A stretch of DNA of 64,000 nucleotides from contig NC_049979.1 in NCBI RefSeq assembly GCF_000003815.2, positions 18,126,740-18,190,739 of the forward strand. Reading direction: 5' to 3'. The position numbers and the translations under genes are program-made. This DNA comes from Branchiostoma floridae. Lineage: Eukaryota > Chordata > Leptocardii > Amphioxiformes > Branchiostomatidae. This document shows, piece after piece, positions 21,001 to 34,600 of the stretch (positions within the stretch are counted from its first letter, which is position 1; each line of letters begins with the position of its first letter). A model generated the notes under the pieces. The model was not told the DNA's origin. It did not search any database and saw only the letters and a list, made by a program, of their open reading frames with translations.

Positions 21001-24000
21001 AACAATTCATCCAACATTGAAATGCATTCTATCTTCAAGCTCATATAGCCAAACTTACTGAAACAAACTAACTTACTGTTTGAAGACTCATGCCAGGGAA
21101 CAGTCGTAGAAGGCCTATGTTTGGATCCATGTCCGTCTGTACCCTGAACCTCTCTATTGTATTACAGCGGAACACAGCATCCCACTCAACTGGAGAAGAA
21201 AGGGGAAAGGGTGAGCAATGGCTGAGGACACATGCACTTTTCAGGGACAGAAGGTCACACTCACAGAAAAGCAACACAATAAAAGTGAAAAGAGAACAGA
21301 GAGCTACGATGACATGCATGATTCATTGACTGACACGTTGGTGTCTGTTGCTATCTTTGCTTGTGCTCCTTCCTTGCATGAGTATGGCTTGTTTGTACAT
21401 GTTACAGCAAGGTGGTCACACAGCACAGCATTCATAAATGCTTATAATGTTAGGTTCCTATGCCAGAAGTTACCATCACTGAGAGAGTGTACCGGGGGTG
21501 AGATGTTAAACCACTTGTTCTTTTGAAATTCTGCTACAATACGAGTTCGTCAGTAGACACGCAAACACAGGACATGACAGTGAGGGTAACACTTTCTCCA
21601 GAGATTGTACGGACACAAAGATTATTAATTTTATTTCAAATATTCGTATGGTGCGAATGCTGCAATTGCGAATGAACGCTAATGTTGCTGTTTGACGTCC
21701 CGCTCACAGACGTCAAATAACCGTAATCTAAGAATGCGATTGAGTTCAGGAATCTGAAGCATCCAGATGTATCATTATTATGTCCGTACAATCTCTGAAG
21801 AAAGTGTTCCCTCACTCCCGATGTCCTCTGTTTTCGTGTTTCCTGATGAGCTCTCGTATCATAGCAGCATCTCAAAAGAACAAGGGGTTTAACATTTCAC
21901 CCCTGCTTCAAAAGCATCATCAATTATGTCTGGTCCTGGTGATTGACTAGCTTTTAAACCATCCTGCCAAGTATACCAGTAGAACTTCCTGTATTTTCAG
22001 ATCACTATAGAAGAATCAATATTGAGTAGTAAATACATATGTACACCTGATACTATAGGATAAAGGGTGAACTGTTAGTTCAAACACTACCTCTGTTAAT
22101 CTATGTTTCAGGGATTATGACATTGTTATTATTGTTACTTGTTTACGTGAACCTTGGTCTCTATCTAGTCCTGCCCAAAAAACAGGAGAAAGTGATAAAA
22201 AGCAGCAATCCCACACTACAGAGCAAGCCAAAAACTCAGAACAGAAATTCAGAAACTCTTCTAAACGTCTGTTCTGAGACCAAACCCGTAATTTCGATGA
22301 TATAGTTGTGCATGCCCACCTTTAGATCTACCTGAAATGGATTAAAATCATCATTGTTGCTTCTTCATTTAACATCATGCAGTTTCTAGTCTAGCTCGTG
22401 GAAATAGTTAAGCTCTTTTCTGGCCTTCCAAGTTCATTCAATACTATTGAAATAAAGTAAGTTAAACAAACTTTCTACTTTGAGATGATGGGACTTTTCC
22501 ACATCAGAAACGCATGAATTTGTCTGTTATTACTATCTGAGGTATTTTTGGACACTACGAAATATTCTTGGTATCTGCTGCATCATGTTGCTATCTTAAA
22601 GAGGTACTGACTCTTTTTTTCTAGTTTTGGACACTTTTCTTGTCTCCTCTTGAACATCAGGAACAAGGCAGAAAGTATAAACAGAGAATGTACTCAGTCA
22701 CTTTATAGATGAAAGTTAGATGTTTGTTCATTTACAATTCTTACAACTAGAGATGGATGGTAGTCAAGATCTGAAACATCTGGAAGTAAACTCTGATTTT
22801 CAACCAATAGCAGCAAATTATCATGAACACAAAAAAATATCATTATGATGCAGGCAGCCAATGAGCAAAAGGAATAGAGATGAAAAAAGAAAGAGAGTGC
22901 CTCTTCTAAAAAGCTGGACATGCCAATGAACTGTTAATGTCAATGGATAGTTAATAATGCATCACTCTGCACTTTCATTCATGCTCATATAGCAGGAAGT
23001 CCAGAAGAGGCCCAGGATGATGAGAGTAGGTGCACCAGCAGTATAAGCCACACACCAGGGAGGATATCTGTGTAAAATAGTTACCATTTGGCCAGCCAGT
23101 CAAAATGTCCCCAACTTGTTTGTACAGCATGTGACATTGTGTGAAACAAAATTAAGTCAAACAAGTTAAGTACAGGAGGAACATGAACATGGACATGGAC
23201 ATGAACAGGAATGCAATCATCGCGTCCACTATAGTTAACTGTAAAAATGCAATAATCAACAAACATTTCTGTCAAAATCTGACAACTAAATTGAAAGAGT
23301 GAACAGTGACGGAAACGAAAGAGTTTGATTTATAACTCTACCATGTATTTCCACCTCCATGGTGACCAGTGGTGGCAGGTTGGGGGAGTCGAATGCCTGG
23401 AAGCTCTGGTTGGCCACCTTTGTCACTCTGTTGCCACGGTACAGCTTATTGTTGAAGTACAAAGTCACCTGGCAGGGCGGCAGGGGGAGCGTTTATGGCT
23501 GTTTACTTTCCAAGGTGCATACTCTGTCATTATAAAGGATAACAGGTGCTACTTGTGAACTCTTACTATTCAAACAAACTGGAACATGAACAAGAACTTG
23601 TTACTACTCATAACAGGATCCAATACAATAAATGACCATAGTTGCTTTTATTAGTACCTCAGGAATGACAAAGTGGCCAGCTATGAGCAGAGCTCCCAGT
23701 AAGTTGTCACGCCCATCATTTCTCATCTCATAGATGGGAACCTGCAGGTAAGATAGAATCAGAAACAATAACTAGTATATCTGTGGTTTATGGGAAGGTG
23801 GAAAATCAACAAGGACAGGGCAACTTTGAAGTCATTGCCATTTGTTTGTCAACACATGAGCCAGTTAAGATGACCAGTTAAACTTACCTGTGAACCAGTC
23901 AGAATGACAGGTTTTCCCAGATGTTCAAACATGAAGGACAATGCTGAGGCAGTGTAGGCCATGGTGTCAGTACCATGCAGGATGACAAACCCATCAAAGT

Positions 24001-25803
24001 ACTGGTAATTTTTCTGTAAAAAAAAAAAAAAAAAGAAGAAACTTTCAGGAATTTCCATCAACAAGTCTAGATTAAAAAAAAGTTTTTTAACAAACACACT
24101 AGCTTTTAGTTAGGTGTGATGGATTGTTCAGCATAATATAACCAGCTGCTGCCGCGCGGCGTCCCTGCGAAGCTGGTGTGTTACGCTGAACGGCGGTTAC
24201 ACCGGCTATATAGATACAGATACAGATACACTGCACTCTTCAAGTTTATGATATTTGGTCCAGCTCTTACCTCTATATCAGCAGCAATCTGCCCCCAGTC
24301 ATCCATGTTCATGTTGCAGGAGTCTAGGATGGGGTCATACTCAAGGATCCAATACAGGACATGCTTGCCATACTTGGACAACCTGGGTTGTTTGGGAATA
24401 CAAATTGGTGACATGAATTGCTGAGTCAATGCCGGCATAGTGATAATCTCAAATGTGACAAACATGCCATACTGAAGTAGAATTAATAATAATGTTCTGT
24501 TCTTCAACTCCTTAGTAGTTACTATGATCCAGTGCACCGCGTGGCACGTGGGACCGTGTGGCACAATCGGCAGCACGTTTCACTCAGGTCCAGAAGGTCC
24601 TGAGTTTGAACCCGCCATGTCACCGATCTTGTGCCCTTGGGAAAGGCACTTTACACGACTTTCCTCACTTCAATCAAGTGAAAAATGAGTATCTAGGCTA
24701 CAAAGGTCTTCAGCAAGTTGAAGTTGGTAGCCTCAAAACGAAAGAAGAAGAAAGAAGAATACATATGAGGCCAACTTGTCAACATCTGTATCCACAGCTG
24801 CAGATAAATACACAGTGGTAAAAGTGCACTTACGGTAACACCAAGGGAGCATTTTCCTGAAAGAAGTCTGGAGCATTTTCAAACTGGAAGTTATCCTCTT
24901 TCAGCTGTTCAGCATAGGCCTTGTCATGCAACATTGGCATCTCCATCAGGGTTTTCTCCAGGTAGTTCTTCTCAGGGACATACACTGATATATATGGAAA
25001 CAATTTGACAACAAATGGAGGGATGACACTTTCACTGTGCAAAACACTACTGATGCATTTAACTGGAATAGTCTTAACATATTACTCTGTACCTGTACAT
25101 GAAGTGGCATTACAAGTATGATGGCAAATGGACAGTAGGGGCATTCTGGCCTGAGTAAATGTTATGTACATGTACATGAAATCAAATCATTTGCAATTGA
25201 CGTTAAATCCCATGATTTCTATTCTCTTATGTCCTGTGGCAGCGAAGCTGTCACGTGCACATCTGTTTTTAGATAAAATAACGGTACATCAAACCGTAGG
25301 GTTATCAAATTTAGATGGTACATATTGGATATGCTGCAGACGTCTCACCATCTTCACTCTGCCCTGAGTGAAGGAGGACATGACGACATCTCCAATTAAA
25401 AATACATATTTATGTCTTTGGCTACAGACAAAAAATTACGCACTGAAGAACGGTTTACCTGGCGTTTAATCGCTCTTTTCAAGGATATAAGTTTGTCCTA
25501 CGTGGTTAAAGACTGGGCAAATCGTTTAAATATATTGATTTATGTTTTTATAGCCATTCAACGGCGGATTCGAACATCTTGGTGCAACAAGCAAGGCAAG
25601 GTCGAATCGTTACCTCCACCGTGTGCCTTCATTCCGATAGTTCCTCCAGTAAAGACCACAAGAACTTTCGCCTCCGAAATCTGTGTGTATTCACTGGCCT
25701 TCCTCTCGAGGCTGATCTCCCTCTGGAGACTTGTAACGGACGGGGATCCATTGTAAAGGCCGTCCTCTTTCCTTTCTGCCTCGTCAGGAGGTGTTGCCGC
25801 CAT
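18048..25803 (-). CDS. ASPG: L-asparaginase with C-terminal ankyrin repeats
   Basis: Sixteen phase-compatible minus-strand exons: 25614-25803, 24834-24984, 24271-24382, 23888-24013, 23658-23741, 23342-23468, 21077-21189, 20712-20897, 20497-20610, 20127-20249, 19783-19878, 19362-19525, 18986-19075, 18690-18789, 18421-18483, 18048-18263; 684 aa (human ASPG about 570). The enzyme hydrolyses L-asparagine to aspartate and ammonia in the cytosol; the vertebrate homologue also has lysophospholipase activity. Both catalytic threonine motifs are present, [10 protein letters not shown] (Thr near 52) and ILHGTDTM (near 163-169), plus MRNDGRDN and the VNCTQCPKG segment. From about residue 445 there are three to four ankyrin-type repeats, for example [20 protein letters not shown] and [19 protein letters not shown] basic, lysine- and proline-rich tail of about 50 residues ends the protein and is extra relative to the human one. 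ATG 25803 has context AAAATGGCG; an in-frame ATG at 25857 exists. No signal peptide. Confidence 0.95.
21493..21906. mobile_element. Foldback-type DNA element with long inverted repeats
   Basis: Two imperfect inverted arms of roughly 140 nt (about 21493-21635 and 21760-21906) face each other. The left arm reads GGGGGTGAGATGTTAAACC and continues CTTGTTCTTTTG; the right arm reads the same on the other strand (GGGGTGAAATGTTAAACC, CTTGTTCTTTTG). Inner parts such as CAGAGATTGTACGGACA also match. About 120 nt separates the arms and itself contains an inverted TTTGACGTC pair. No ORF and no clear target duplication, so the class is undetermined. It lies in the largest ASPG intron (21190-23341). Confidence 0.75.
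24131..24231. repeat. Dispersed repeat, second copy of the TATAGCCGG family
   Basis: Inverted relative to the copy at 13281-13337 and longer: CAGCTGCTGCCGCGCGGC, an AGCTGGTGTG block, CGGCGGTTACACCGG, then TATATAGATACAGATACAGA. It lies in an ASPG intron 39 bp from exon 24271-24382. Much higher GC than its surroundings. Confidence 0.75.
24538..24770 (+). mobile_element. tRNA-derived SINE
   Basis: The head carries RNA polymerase III internal promoter boxes: an A-box-like GTGGCACAATCGGCAGC (about 24558-24574) and a B-box-like GGTCCTGAGTTTGAACCC (about 24596-24613), spaced as in a tRNA. It is followed by a body with GTGCCCTTGGGAAAGGCACT and an AAGAAGAAAGAAGAA tail. This is the layout of a tRNA SINE rather than a functional tRNA gene. 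It sits in the ASPG intron between exons 24271-24382 and 24834-24984. Confidence 0.82.
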
Positions 25804-26162
25804 TTTCACCCGGCTACATACTGGCCAATCAGAGTACAGGAACAAGGAGACGCCCACTCTGTTGCGTCACTGAAAAATATTGACAACTTTCCCGCCTTTG
25901 TTTATTTCCGACATACCCTGGTCAGGTCAGACAGCGAGACTTTGACCAGAAAAGACATAAAACAAGCTACCGCGTAAAATGTACATGAAGGGACGTGTTG
26001 AATATCAAATCACCCAGTTCTGAATGAAGTAAGGTGCAATGTGTTACAAAGAACATAACGTTACACGCCTAAAACATAACCATCAGCCATTCCGCTAGAT
26101 GTCGCTTTTGTACCACAACTATGGCTTTATGATTTATCGCCGTGGTGTGCTGTCTTTTGCTG
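25804..26162 (-). promoter_or_regulatory. 5' flank of the ASPG-like gene with inverted CCAAT box
   Basis: Directly upstream of the minus-strand start codon. CCAAT at 25825-25829 (reads ATTGG on the gene's strand) lies about 25 bp upstream of the ATG and could instead be in the 5' UTR. No TATA box seen. The region ends in an N gap. Confidence 0.35.
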
Positions 26163-26262
26163 NNNNNNNNNNNNNNNNNNNNNNNNNNNNNNNNNNNNNN
26201 NNNNNNNNNNNNNNNNNNNNNNNNNNNNNNNNNNNNNNNNNNNNNNNNNNNNNNNNNNNNNN
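26163..26262. other. Assembly gap, 100 N
   Basis: Exactly 100 N between the ASPG 5' end and the 3' flank of the RhoGEF gene; real length unknown. Confidence 0.99.
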
Positions 26263-28665
26263 TTGAGACAGGATTTACTTCTCTTTTTAATTGTAACCAC
26301 CAGATGTTCAATTGTACACAACCCTACTGCCTTGGACTTTTCAATAAACCACACTTGCTTCTAGCAGGTCACCATTACTCACCTGGAAGACAACATCCCA
26401 AACCCTCGTGTTCAAGCATGGCAGGCCAGATGTTCTAAAAATACAGGATTTATCATGTATATTTGAGATGGACGGATCAGCATCTCGAGTAGATGCAGTG
26501 TAAAAATGGGATCGAGAACGTATGGCTTGGGCTACAACAGAGAAAAGTGCCAGTAGAAGAGCAGGTCTTCTGACAGGTCAGGAAATCTCTCAGTTAGGAA
26601 ACCATTGCCCCAAACCAGAGAAGAAAAGACAGATACATCTGTGCCTTATGAAGTATATTCAGCCAGACATATAAACATAAAGGCTACACAAGGTAACATA
26701 ACAGTATATTACATTCAGGGCTGACCAAAATTTTTAAAACATCTCATGATTGTAGCAGGAGTGTCGACTTAATAAAGGGATGTACAATTCTCAGCCCGAC
26801 TGCAAACATGGATCATTAACAATACATCAATATCCCTTCGATAATCATGTCATCAGCATACATCTAAGAAATGTTAACTGCACTGTCTTGTCTTACATAT
26901 TTGTCCGAATGACACGGATAAGAAGCATGGTTCACTCAAAGGACCACCCATCCCTCACAGATCCAAGCTGAATACAAAGTTAAAATCGAATTTTCCCATG
27001 CATGTACTGACCACACTCATTCCTCCTATTTGCTTGTGATCTTATATCAATCTGCTGTAAGGGGTTGGTTTTACGAAGTGCTGAGACCCCTAACCAGGAC
27101 CTAAGTCAAATCCTTGATGATAACTTGCAGATGTCAATCATCCACTTACAAAAGTTGATACCAGAAAGATTACATGAAGTGTTGGGAGACAAGCTAGAAG
27201 CTGTAGGAATCAGACTGCACAATTTTCGTTACCCTTAATCTTCTCTGCAATGTGTAACAGACCATTTAGAATTGCCAGTTTGGAGAGAAAAGCTCCTTTC
27301 AAATGTCAATTTGGATCAGTTTAGGTTTGGGCCCTATACTGAGTATGAACGACAACATCACTGAAATTGAAGATTTGGTGGCTTAATGATGTTATAAAAA
27401 TATGAACACTGACCTTACCTATCCCTCAGAAATGAAGAGTGATTCCTACAATTTTCTTCTTCCAAACAGATAGATCTGCCCATGGATTATAATCATTTCC
27501 TAACTCCATGCTGACCAAAGCTCAAAAAGGATGTTTATGGTATCATAGTCAAACATGCACTCACTGTTCTACATTCATGTCTTTGGTAGTATAGGATAGT
27601 ACCCAGCCACCAGAGGACGATAGACATGTTACCTTCCATGTTTTTCAATACTGTACATGTATAAATCTCTTTCACAAGCAAACATCAGAATTTATCAATG
27701 ACATCTAATACTGCTGTTTGTACATCTTTTGTTTTCTCATTGTATTTGAAATTGCAACTTCACTATATGTACTGCTAGTGGCCCTTGCATTGCTACAATA
27801 CCTTCCTGCTTGTCATGTTTTCTGCCCTTTTACATATATGTTATACTTTGTGCTGCTGGCTTTTAAAATGCTGTTGGTACATTATATACAACGTCTTGAT
27901 TGTATGACCCAGGAGGCTCATAATGAGGCCTGGACTTAATTCTACCTGATTGAAGGCTCTCTGTCATAGACACCCTCATTCTACTTTGTAATCCTGAAGG
28001 AAGGTAAATATGCAATAATGCTCTTCACTTGGTGTATACAAAATTTGTCTGCTTGTCTGCTTGTCTTCTGCTTTGATGATATGACTCTAGGCCACATGAA
28101 AGCACCTACTGCTATTGATGATAAAGATACAAATATCAAATAATTACAGTTTGTGAAGGAAGTGCCATCCAAAAAGGGCATCCTATAGTATTTTTACACC
28201 TTATATAACAAGAGATTCTTTACTGTACTTGACCACAATAGTAAAAGTACACATTGCCAGTGGTAGTTGCTACCATAGACGAAGTTGATTGAATACACAT
28301 ACACATAGATACCCTTGGGTACATAAGAGTTTTCAAAAATACATTATTTCACAGTCTATGGTACAAGTTTTGAACAAACATCAAGCTTCCCAAAGATCAA
28401 GCAACCTGGTATCCCCATTGGTGTTTTACAATGATTGTGCTTCGGCTTATAAAATCAGTTGTTGGTTCGAATCAAACTTTAGGGACCTTTAAATATTCAA
28501 AATAGACATTGACTTGTTTTGTCTTGCAAGTGTAAAAATGTAGCTTACTACAAGGCACAAGGGCCTCTTCTTAAATGTCATACTATGGTATCATCACTAT
28601 TTTTTGAAGGCACAACCGTTCTCAACACAGGGGCATTTAGAAGCTTTTCTTCAAGGCAGCACTAG
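26263..28665. other. Intergenic/3' UTR sequence of the RhoGEF gene
   Basis: AT-rich sequence with no coding frame that I can support. Because it follows the RhoGEF stop codon at 28666 on the minus strand, its right part is probably 3' UTR. I saw no clear canonical polyadenylation signal. Confidence 0.45.
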
Positions 28666-31600
28666 TTAGAAAATAGCACTAGGTTGATTGTCATCTTCAG
28701 TGAAAGCTGGGCTGTAGGGTGGTTCTGGGTCCGGGGGAGGGGGGAAGGCCTCCTCTGTAAGAGCTAGTAGCGTGCTGTCATCTTCTGATGGGGGAGGAGT
28801 CTCCACAGGCTCCTGCTCCTCTGCAATGGGCTCTGCAAAGGCTGGGGGTGGTGGCACTGCAGGGGCAGCTGAACACACAACAGGTACATTAGTCATACTA
28901 TCAATGGAGTTACATGTATCAACATCATTATAATAATGTTACAGAACAGACAGCTCCATGTGCCATGCACTACTTTCCGAAGACTACTTTCAAAAACTTA
29001 CGCCAAGGCCCCCAGAGACGCCGGTGAGGAAGGCTAGCCTCAAGGTTTGTCTAGCTAAGTGTTATTTGACATTGCATTTAACTGCTTTTCAGTCATTTTA
29101 AAACACTTAATGCCAACTCCACTTTGGAAAATGATATGATATAAGTGAATAGTAGTGAGCTCAGTCCTGAAAGAAAGGATTCATTTCTAACCTATTTCTT
29201 CATCAGCCACAGTAAGGAGGAACTCCTCTCCTGGGTCGGTTGTTGAGGAGGCGACAGACACCATACTGCTGGGTCTGCTCTCCCTGGGGGCAGTGCTGGT
29301 CTCACTGGGGGAGGGGGAGGCGTAGATCTGCTCCCTGTAGCGAGCCAGCTCCTCCTGAGCATCCTGCAGCTCTGTGTACACTCTACCCCGCTCATCATCA
29401 CGACTAGTCAACATGCCCTGTAGGGGACAACATCACACATCAGACTAGCCAACTCAGCTACCCTTCTACTTTCCTTGAATTTCTACTCGGCACATCCACT
29501 GACAATTTGAACTCATCAGCCAGAAAAGAACTGTACCTAATGCTGTCTTGAGATGGCACATCTAGGAAGATCCATTTGTGCATCCCCCACCCAAGATGCT
29601 ACATGTGTAGTACAAAGAATCAGACTTGTAACCTACCAGTAACTGGGTAAGTTGATCACTGAGTCTTGAGGTGACAGCTGTCAACTTGTCACAGGGCAAG
29701 GATATGGTCAGGTCACTAGCACCACTGGTGGGTCGGCTTACTGCTGGAGACCCTGCAGTTTGACATGGAACAAACTGTCATGCTGACTATGTTCAATGCC
29801 TAATACAGCACAACACACACAATACCTGTCAATGTCAATCAGAATAGTCTATGAATCACACTAAAAGCATATCATGTTCACGTACCTTCCTGAGAAGTGG
29901 TCTTAGCCTCCCCTTCTACCCCTGAGGAAGACTGCTGTCTTCTCTCGGGGTCCTTCAGACATTGGTTGACCAATGTTGTCAATGTGTTGGCTGAAAATAC
30001 AAACAAAAGTCATGGTCTAGGTATACACTGGTATAGACATTATAGTAATGACAATGTCTAATTTGCTGGACAAGTTCATACACAGTCACTTACAATTCAA
30101 AATTACTGTCTTTGGCCTATGGGAAGAAACTTATTAAATATCTAATGGGAAAAAAAGCATGTGTCTTTGCAGTCTGTCACAAGTAATGCAAAAGTTGTTG
30201 GTACAATGTACCTTGTAAGATGGCGGCCATGACCAGGTCCCTTGGTTCTGGCTCCTGACTGGTGCTGTCCTGACGAGACATTCTACCATCGATCTCTGAT
30301 GTCAGCTGATCCTCCGGTACTCCCGCCAGCTCCGCCAGCAGTCTGTGCTTCTCCTCCAAACTCTTCCTGATCGCCTCGTCTTTCCTTCTCAGTTTTTCTA
30401 CAAGGAGAACACATCTTGTCAGATCTGGGTGTGACGCAGACATTGCACTGATCTGTGCCAGATGTACACTGAGGCAGTGGTGGTGGTGCAAACTTCAACT
30501 GGTCTAAGACTGAGAAAATGCTGCACCTGAGCATAACACTGACTCTAAGGTGGCATATAAGCTAGCACAGTAACATGCCAAGTAGGGACTTGACATTCCT
30601 TTGTAATGCACACATCTTTCTCCAATTACAAAGTGGCTGGGCTATCACAACAAGCAGGAGGGATACCAGTAGAGAGACTATCAACAAGACACAGAGAATA
30701 CCAGTGCCATACCTGAGGAGTAAATACCTCTCCCATCATGCAAACTGGCTGTCTTTCACATATCCTATGATTTACCTAACAACATTCTTTTGGTTATCTG
30801 AATCTTCCATTCAAGTATACACAAAGCTTCTTCTTATAACAACTTAATAACAGGTCTCTTGGCTTTGGTGTCACCTTCTCAGACTTAGACCCAAACAATG
30901 GCACACAGCATGTTTATATCTACCGGCTGTTGACCTTTCTCCAAACAGTTCTAAAAGCTCTATAATCCACCTAATGCCTTAAGCCACACATCCAAACACC
31001 TTTGTCCCAAACAATACTGCACATGATGTGACATGAAATCCCTCCCAACCCATCAAAAGGGTGTGCAGAATGCAGCGAATATAAGCACCATGAACATTGC
31101 TGTTGCATCCCTACCCCTCATCTACAACTGCTCAGAAGCTAGGACACTAACTAGGCCTGATAAGAAATGAGAGATCCATACCTAAAGGTGTGAGGACCAC
31201 CTCTGTTTCCTCGTACACCACCTGCTGTGAGACCAGCACCTCCGACGGTTGGACGACCTGCCCGCCGTCCACCTGCGTCTCCTCTGCCTGCTGCGCTTCC
31301 GCCACGCTGTCCTCCTCAACTCGCACCGTCTCCAGGTTACCGTTTCTCTCATTGGTGGGGATCTCCTCACTGCAAAGTGAAGGCAGGTATTCAAATACAC
31401 ATGTAGATAAAACTTAAAGGATTAAAGTCTATGAACTATTGATACTGAAAATCATACAAGCTTGCATGTAAATCAGAAAATAGACCTCCCAATGTACAGT
31501 ATGTACAACATTTTGGTACTTTCTTTTACATATAACAATCTTCAATTTCCCAGATTGTGTGCTGAGATATTGGAGTAACTCATAGCCTGACCTTTTCCCA

Positions 31601-34600
31601 CATGACTGCATGGGGAGGAGACCTGATTTCTAAACATGGGAGGACTTTGGTTGGAGAAGATCCAGGCTGTCTTTAGAAGGCCCTTCCTTTAGACAACACC
31701 TGATCATGTGTGTCAGCTCTTCTGTATTCTTTAGACTTAAGGCATACAATGGAACCAGTCTCTGGCCAAATTTCTTCATTGATTTCTACACAGATTTCAA
31801 CTCACAGTCATACGTCCTTGTTTGTCAACAAGTTCTTGGTGCAAGATTTTTGAAATTTGGATGTTCATCAAAACAGGCTCTACTGTAAAATACCTCAAAC
31901 CTCGTGCTACTTTTAGTGAATAGATCTGAAAATGATAACTATTTCGAGTCAATCGCTGTCATTATACTCTATTTTGCACTTTATGTAATAGTTGTTGCCA
32001 TACTTTGTACGATGTACAATTGTCGTGCAATAAAGTTCTTCTTCTTCTGTACAAAGAATGTAAGCTGACTTACGCTGTTGTTTCTGCTATGGGATCTTCA
32101 TGAGTTGTGGACATCCTGGGGGGTGGGGGAAGTGAGATCCCGACCCTCCGTGCCCGCTCCTTCTCCTTAGCCTTGTACGCCTCCGCTGCTTCCGTGATGT
32201 GCTTGAACCACCTATTCATGATGGCAGAAGTTCCCCTGTTAGCTACATACACTGTGCCTGGCTGCCACTCGGGACCTGCCTCCCTGTCAGGACCCCTGCA
32301 CTTAAAGGTCCCACACCCTCACAAAGTTGTTTGAGTTGTTCCCCAGCCTCAGACCTTTTTACAGAGCAAGGAAGACACTCCTGGGTAAACACTGCTGACC
32401 TGTCGGGCAGACTCTATGAACTGTGAAACCTAAGATCAAATTTAGGTCAACACAAAAGGTTCTGCCACCATGCACGATGTCCTCAAAACTTGGCAAGGTT
32501 GCTCCGAACCAGGTACAAATTGCTGCCCTGATAGCCCCAGTATTGGGAGGTTCTGAGAGGAACTAGACCAACAATAGCTCCTTCACTTCCCAGACCTCTC
32601 GATTTCTGCTACCAACAAGCCTGCTTCTGTCTAGTGGTTCAACGGCATGGCAAGGGACAGGACTGAGGCAACATTACCTACTACCTGTGGAATGTAAACT
32701 CAATACCTGCATAGCAGACCAAAGCTTTCAGTCAACAGATCACATTACCCAAGGGGTGGGCCTTGCTGCCTATAGCCTCAGGGCATTGATATGCACTTTC
32801 AGAAAAAAGGTCAAAACTGTTATCTGCTTCCTCTTCCTCATTAGCTAATAAGTAAAGAATTCCTTTCAACTGTTGTTGTTAATGCACTTCTGTATATGTA
32901 TATGTAGGTGCCAATACAAATACCTATGTGTACAGTAACAGCAAAAATGCTATTCTCAAACACTACTAATGCTATTCTCATGACCCTTACAATGCACATG
33001 CTATTCTCAAAGAGTACTTGATATATCAGAGATACAGCACTACTTCATGAACAATATGTGAGTTCTGTGGAGATCAAAAGGCTGTAGTGGAACAGGAATC
33101 ATTAAATGCAATATGACACCTGTCTTTCAATTAAAAACCACATTCAATCTCTTCAGTACAAATAAACAAATCCCCCTGGTATATTTTGTAATTAGGTACA
33201 AAGTATGCAGCACTATCCAAATAATAGACTTCTGCCTGCAGGCTACATTTTTTCCTTTCATTCAATTCTTCACATACCATCACCCATTTTTTCTACAGAA
33301 TCTTTACTCTCTTTTTTACTTTCCACTATTCATTATAAACCAAAGCTATACCATTTACCAGTGTCTGATGTTCCAACACATTTTGTCAATATTTCACTAG
33401 CTCCTAACACTACCACAGCAGGGTTACAGACAATTCTTCTTTGTAGACTAGAAGCAGTCAAATGGACTCTAAGACTCACGTTTTTCTCTCTGTGGCTGTT
33501 GAAGCCACCAGTTCGTAGATCTGGGGTCCTATTTGGGATGTACTGACCAAGAAGAACGCCTTATTGTCTGTAGGTAGGACAGGAAGAAAGTTTAATCCAA
33601 CGGAAGAAATACCCAAACCTCATGGATTAAGCTATTACTAATTTTTCCTATTAGTGGTTCAGTTATTACTTTTATTTGCTTAAAAAGTTAGATGATGACA
33701 TGTTGTTTTACTTTCATAACTATTTAACTTAAGTAATACGGTACTGTGTTAAAGATAGATGAAATCACACAATAGTAGACCTTACCTGTAGCAACATTTC
33801 TAGTGAGCAGGTTGTTGAGTTTGATGATGGGGGAGTGCGTAGTTTTGGTGTCCTCCTTGCCACTGACTAACATGGTGCTCTGACACTTCAGTACATACCG
33901 GTTGTCATCCTCCTTCTGCATCAGCACCAGGCAGTCCTCCAGTAGCAGCATGTGGAGATCTGGGGACAGGCAGGATATCTCCTTGTAATATTGCTACAGA
34001 ACATATCTTCATATCCAAATATGACTAAGGTAGGTGTGATATGCCTTGGAAAAAAACATTTTTAGTGCACTATCATCCTATACTTACATGTATAAGTCAA
34101 CACTTTCATATTCAGGAAGGACAATTGTGCTTAAAGGTGCCTTCAGAAAGGTTTTAGCAGTATTATCAGCAGTACATCAATAACAATGAAACCCACCTAT
34201 AAGTCTGGTTCTCCCTAGTCTCCAGGTTAGAGCTCCATCATGGAGAAGGGTTTTGGATGGTAAGTCTAGGTCCTGTAGNNNNNNNNNNNNNNNNNNNNNN
34301 NNNNNNNNNNNNNNNNNNNNNNNNNNNNNNNNNNNNNNNNNNNNNNNNNNNNNNNNNNNNNNNNNNNNNNNNNNNNNNNNNNNNNNNNNNNNNNNNNNNN
34401 NNNNNNNNNNNNNNNNNNNNNNNNNNNNNNNNNNNNNNNNNNNNNNNNNNNNNNAAGACAACATACAGTAATGACTATCAGCTCTTCTGTATTCAGCAGG
34501 TTCCAGGCACACAAAGGAACTAGTCTCTGGGCAGATGTTACACATTAAGGATGCAGAAACAACAGTCCAATATTCATGAAACCATTTGTTAACTATTTTA

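Noticed and set aside
22117-22305. 62-codon plus-strand frame starting with a hydrophobic leader ([19 protein letters not shown])
   Set aside because: Lies in an ASPG intron, ends quickly, and no downstream exon of a membrane or secreted protein could be found; probably chance in AT-rich DNA.
24558-24613. Possible tRNA gene
   Set aside because: A- and B-boxes are present, but the sequence does not fold into a credible cloverleaf and continues into a SINE body with an A/G-rich tail.
26069-26438. Open frames running across N gaps (here and at 34177-34638, 35125-35877, 62292-62616)
   Set aside because: Open only because N codons contain no stop; no coding signal on either side.
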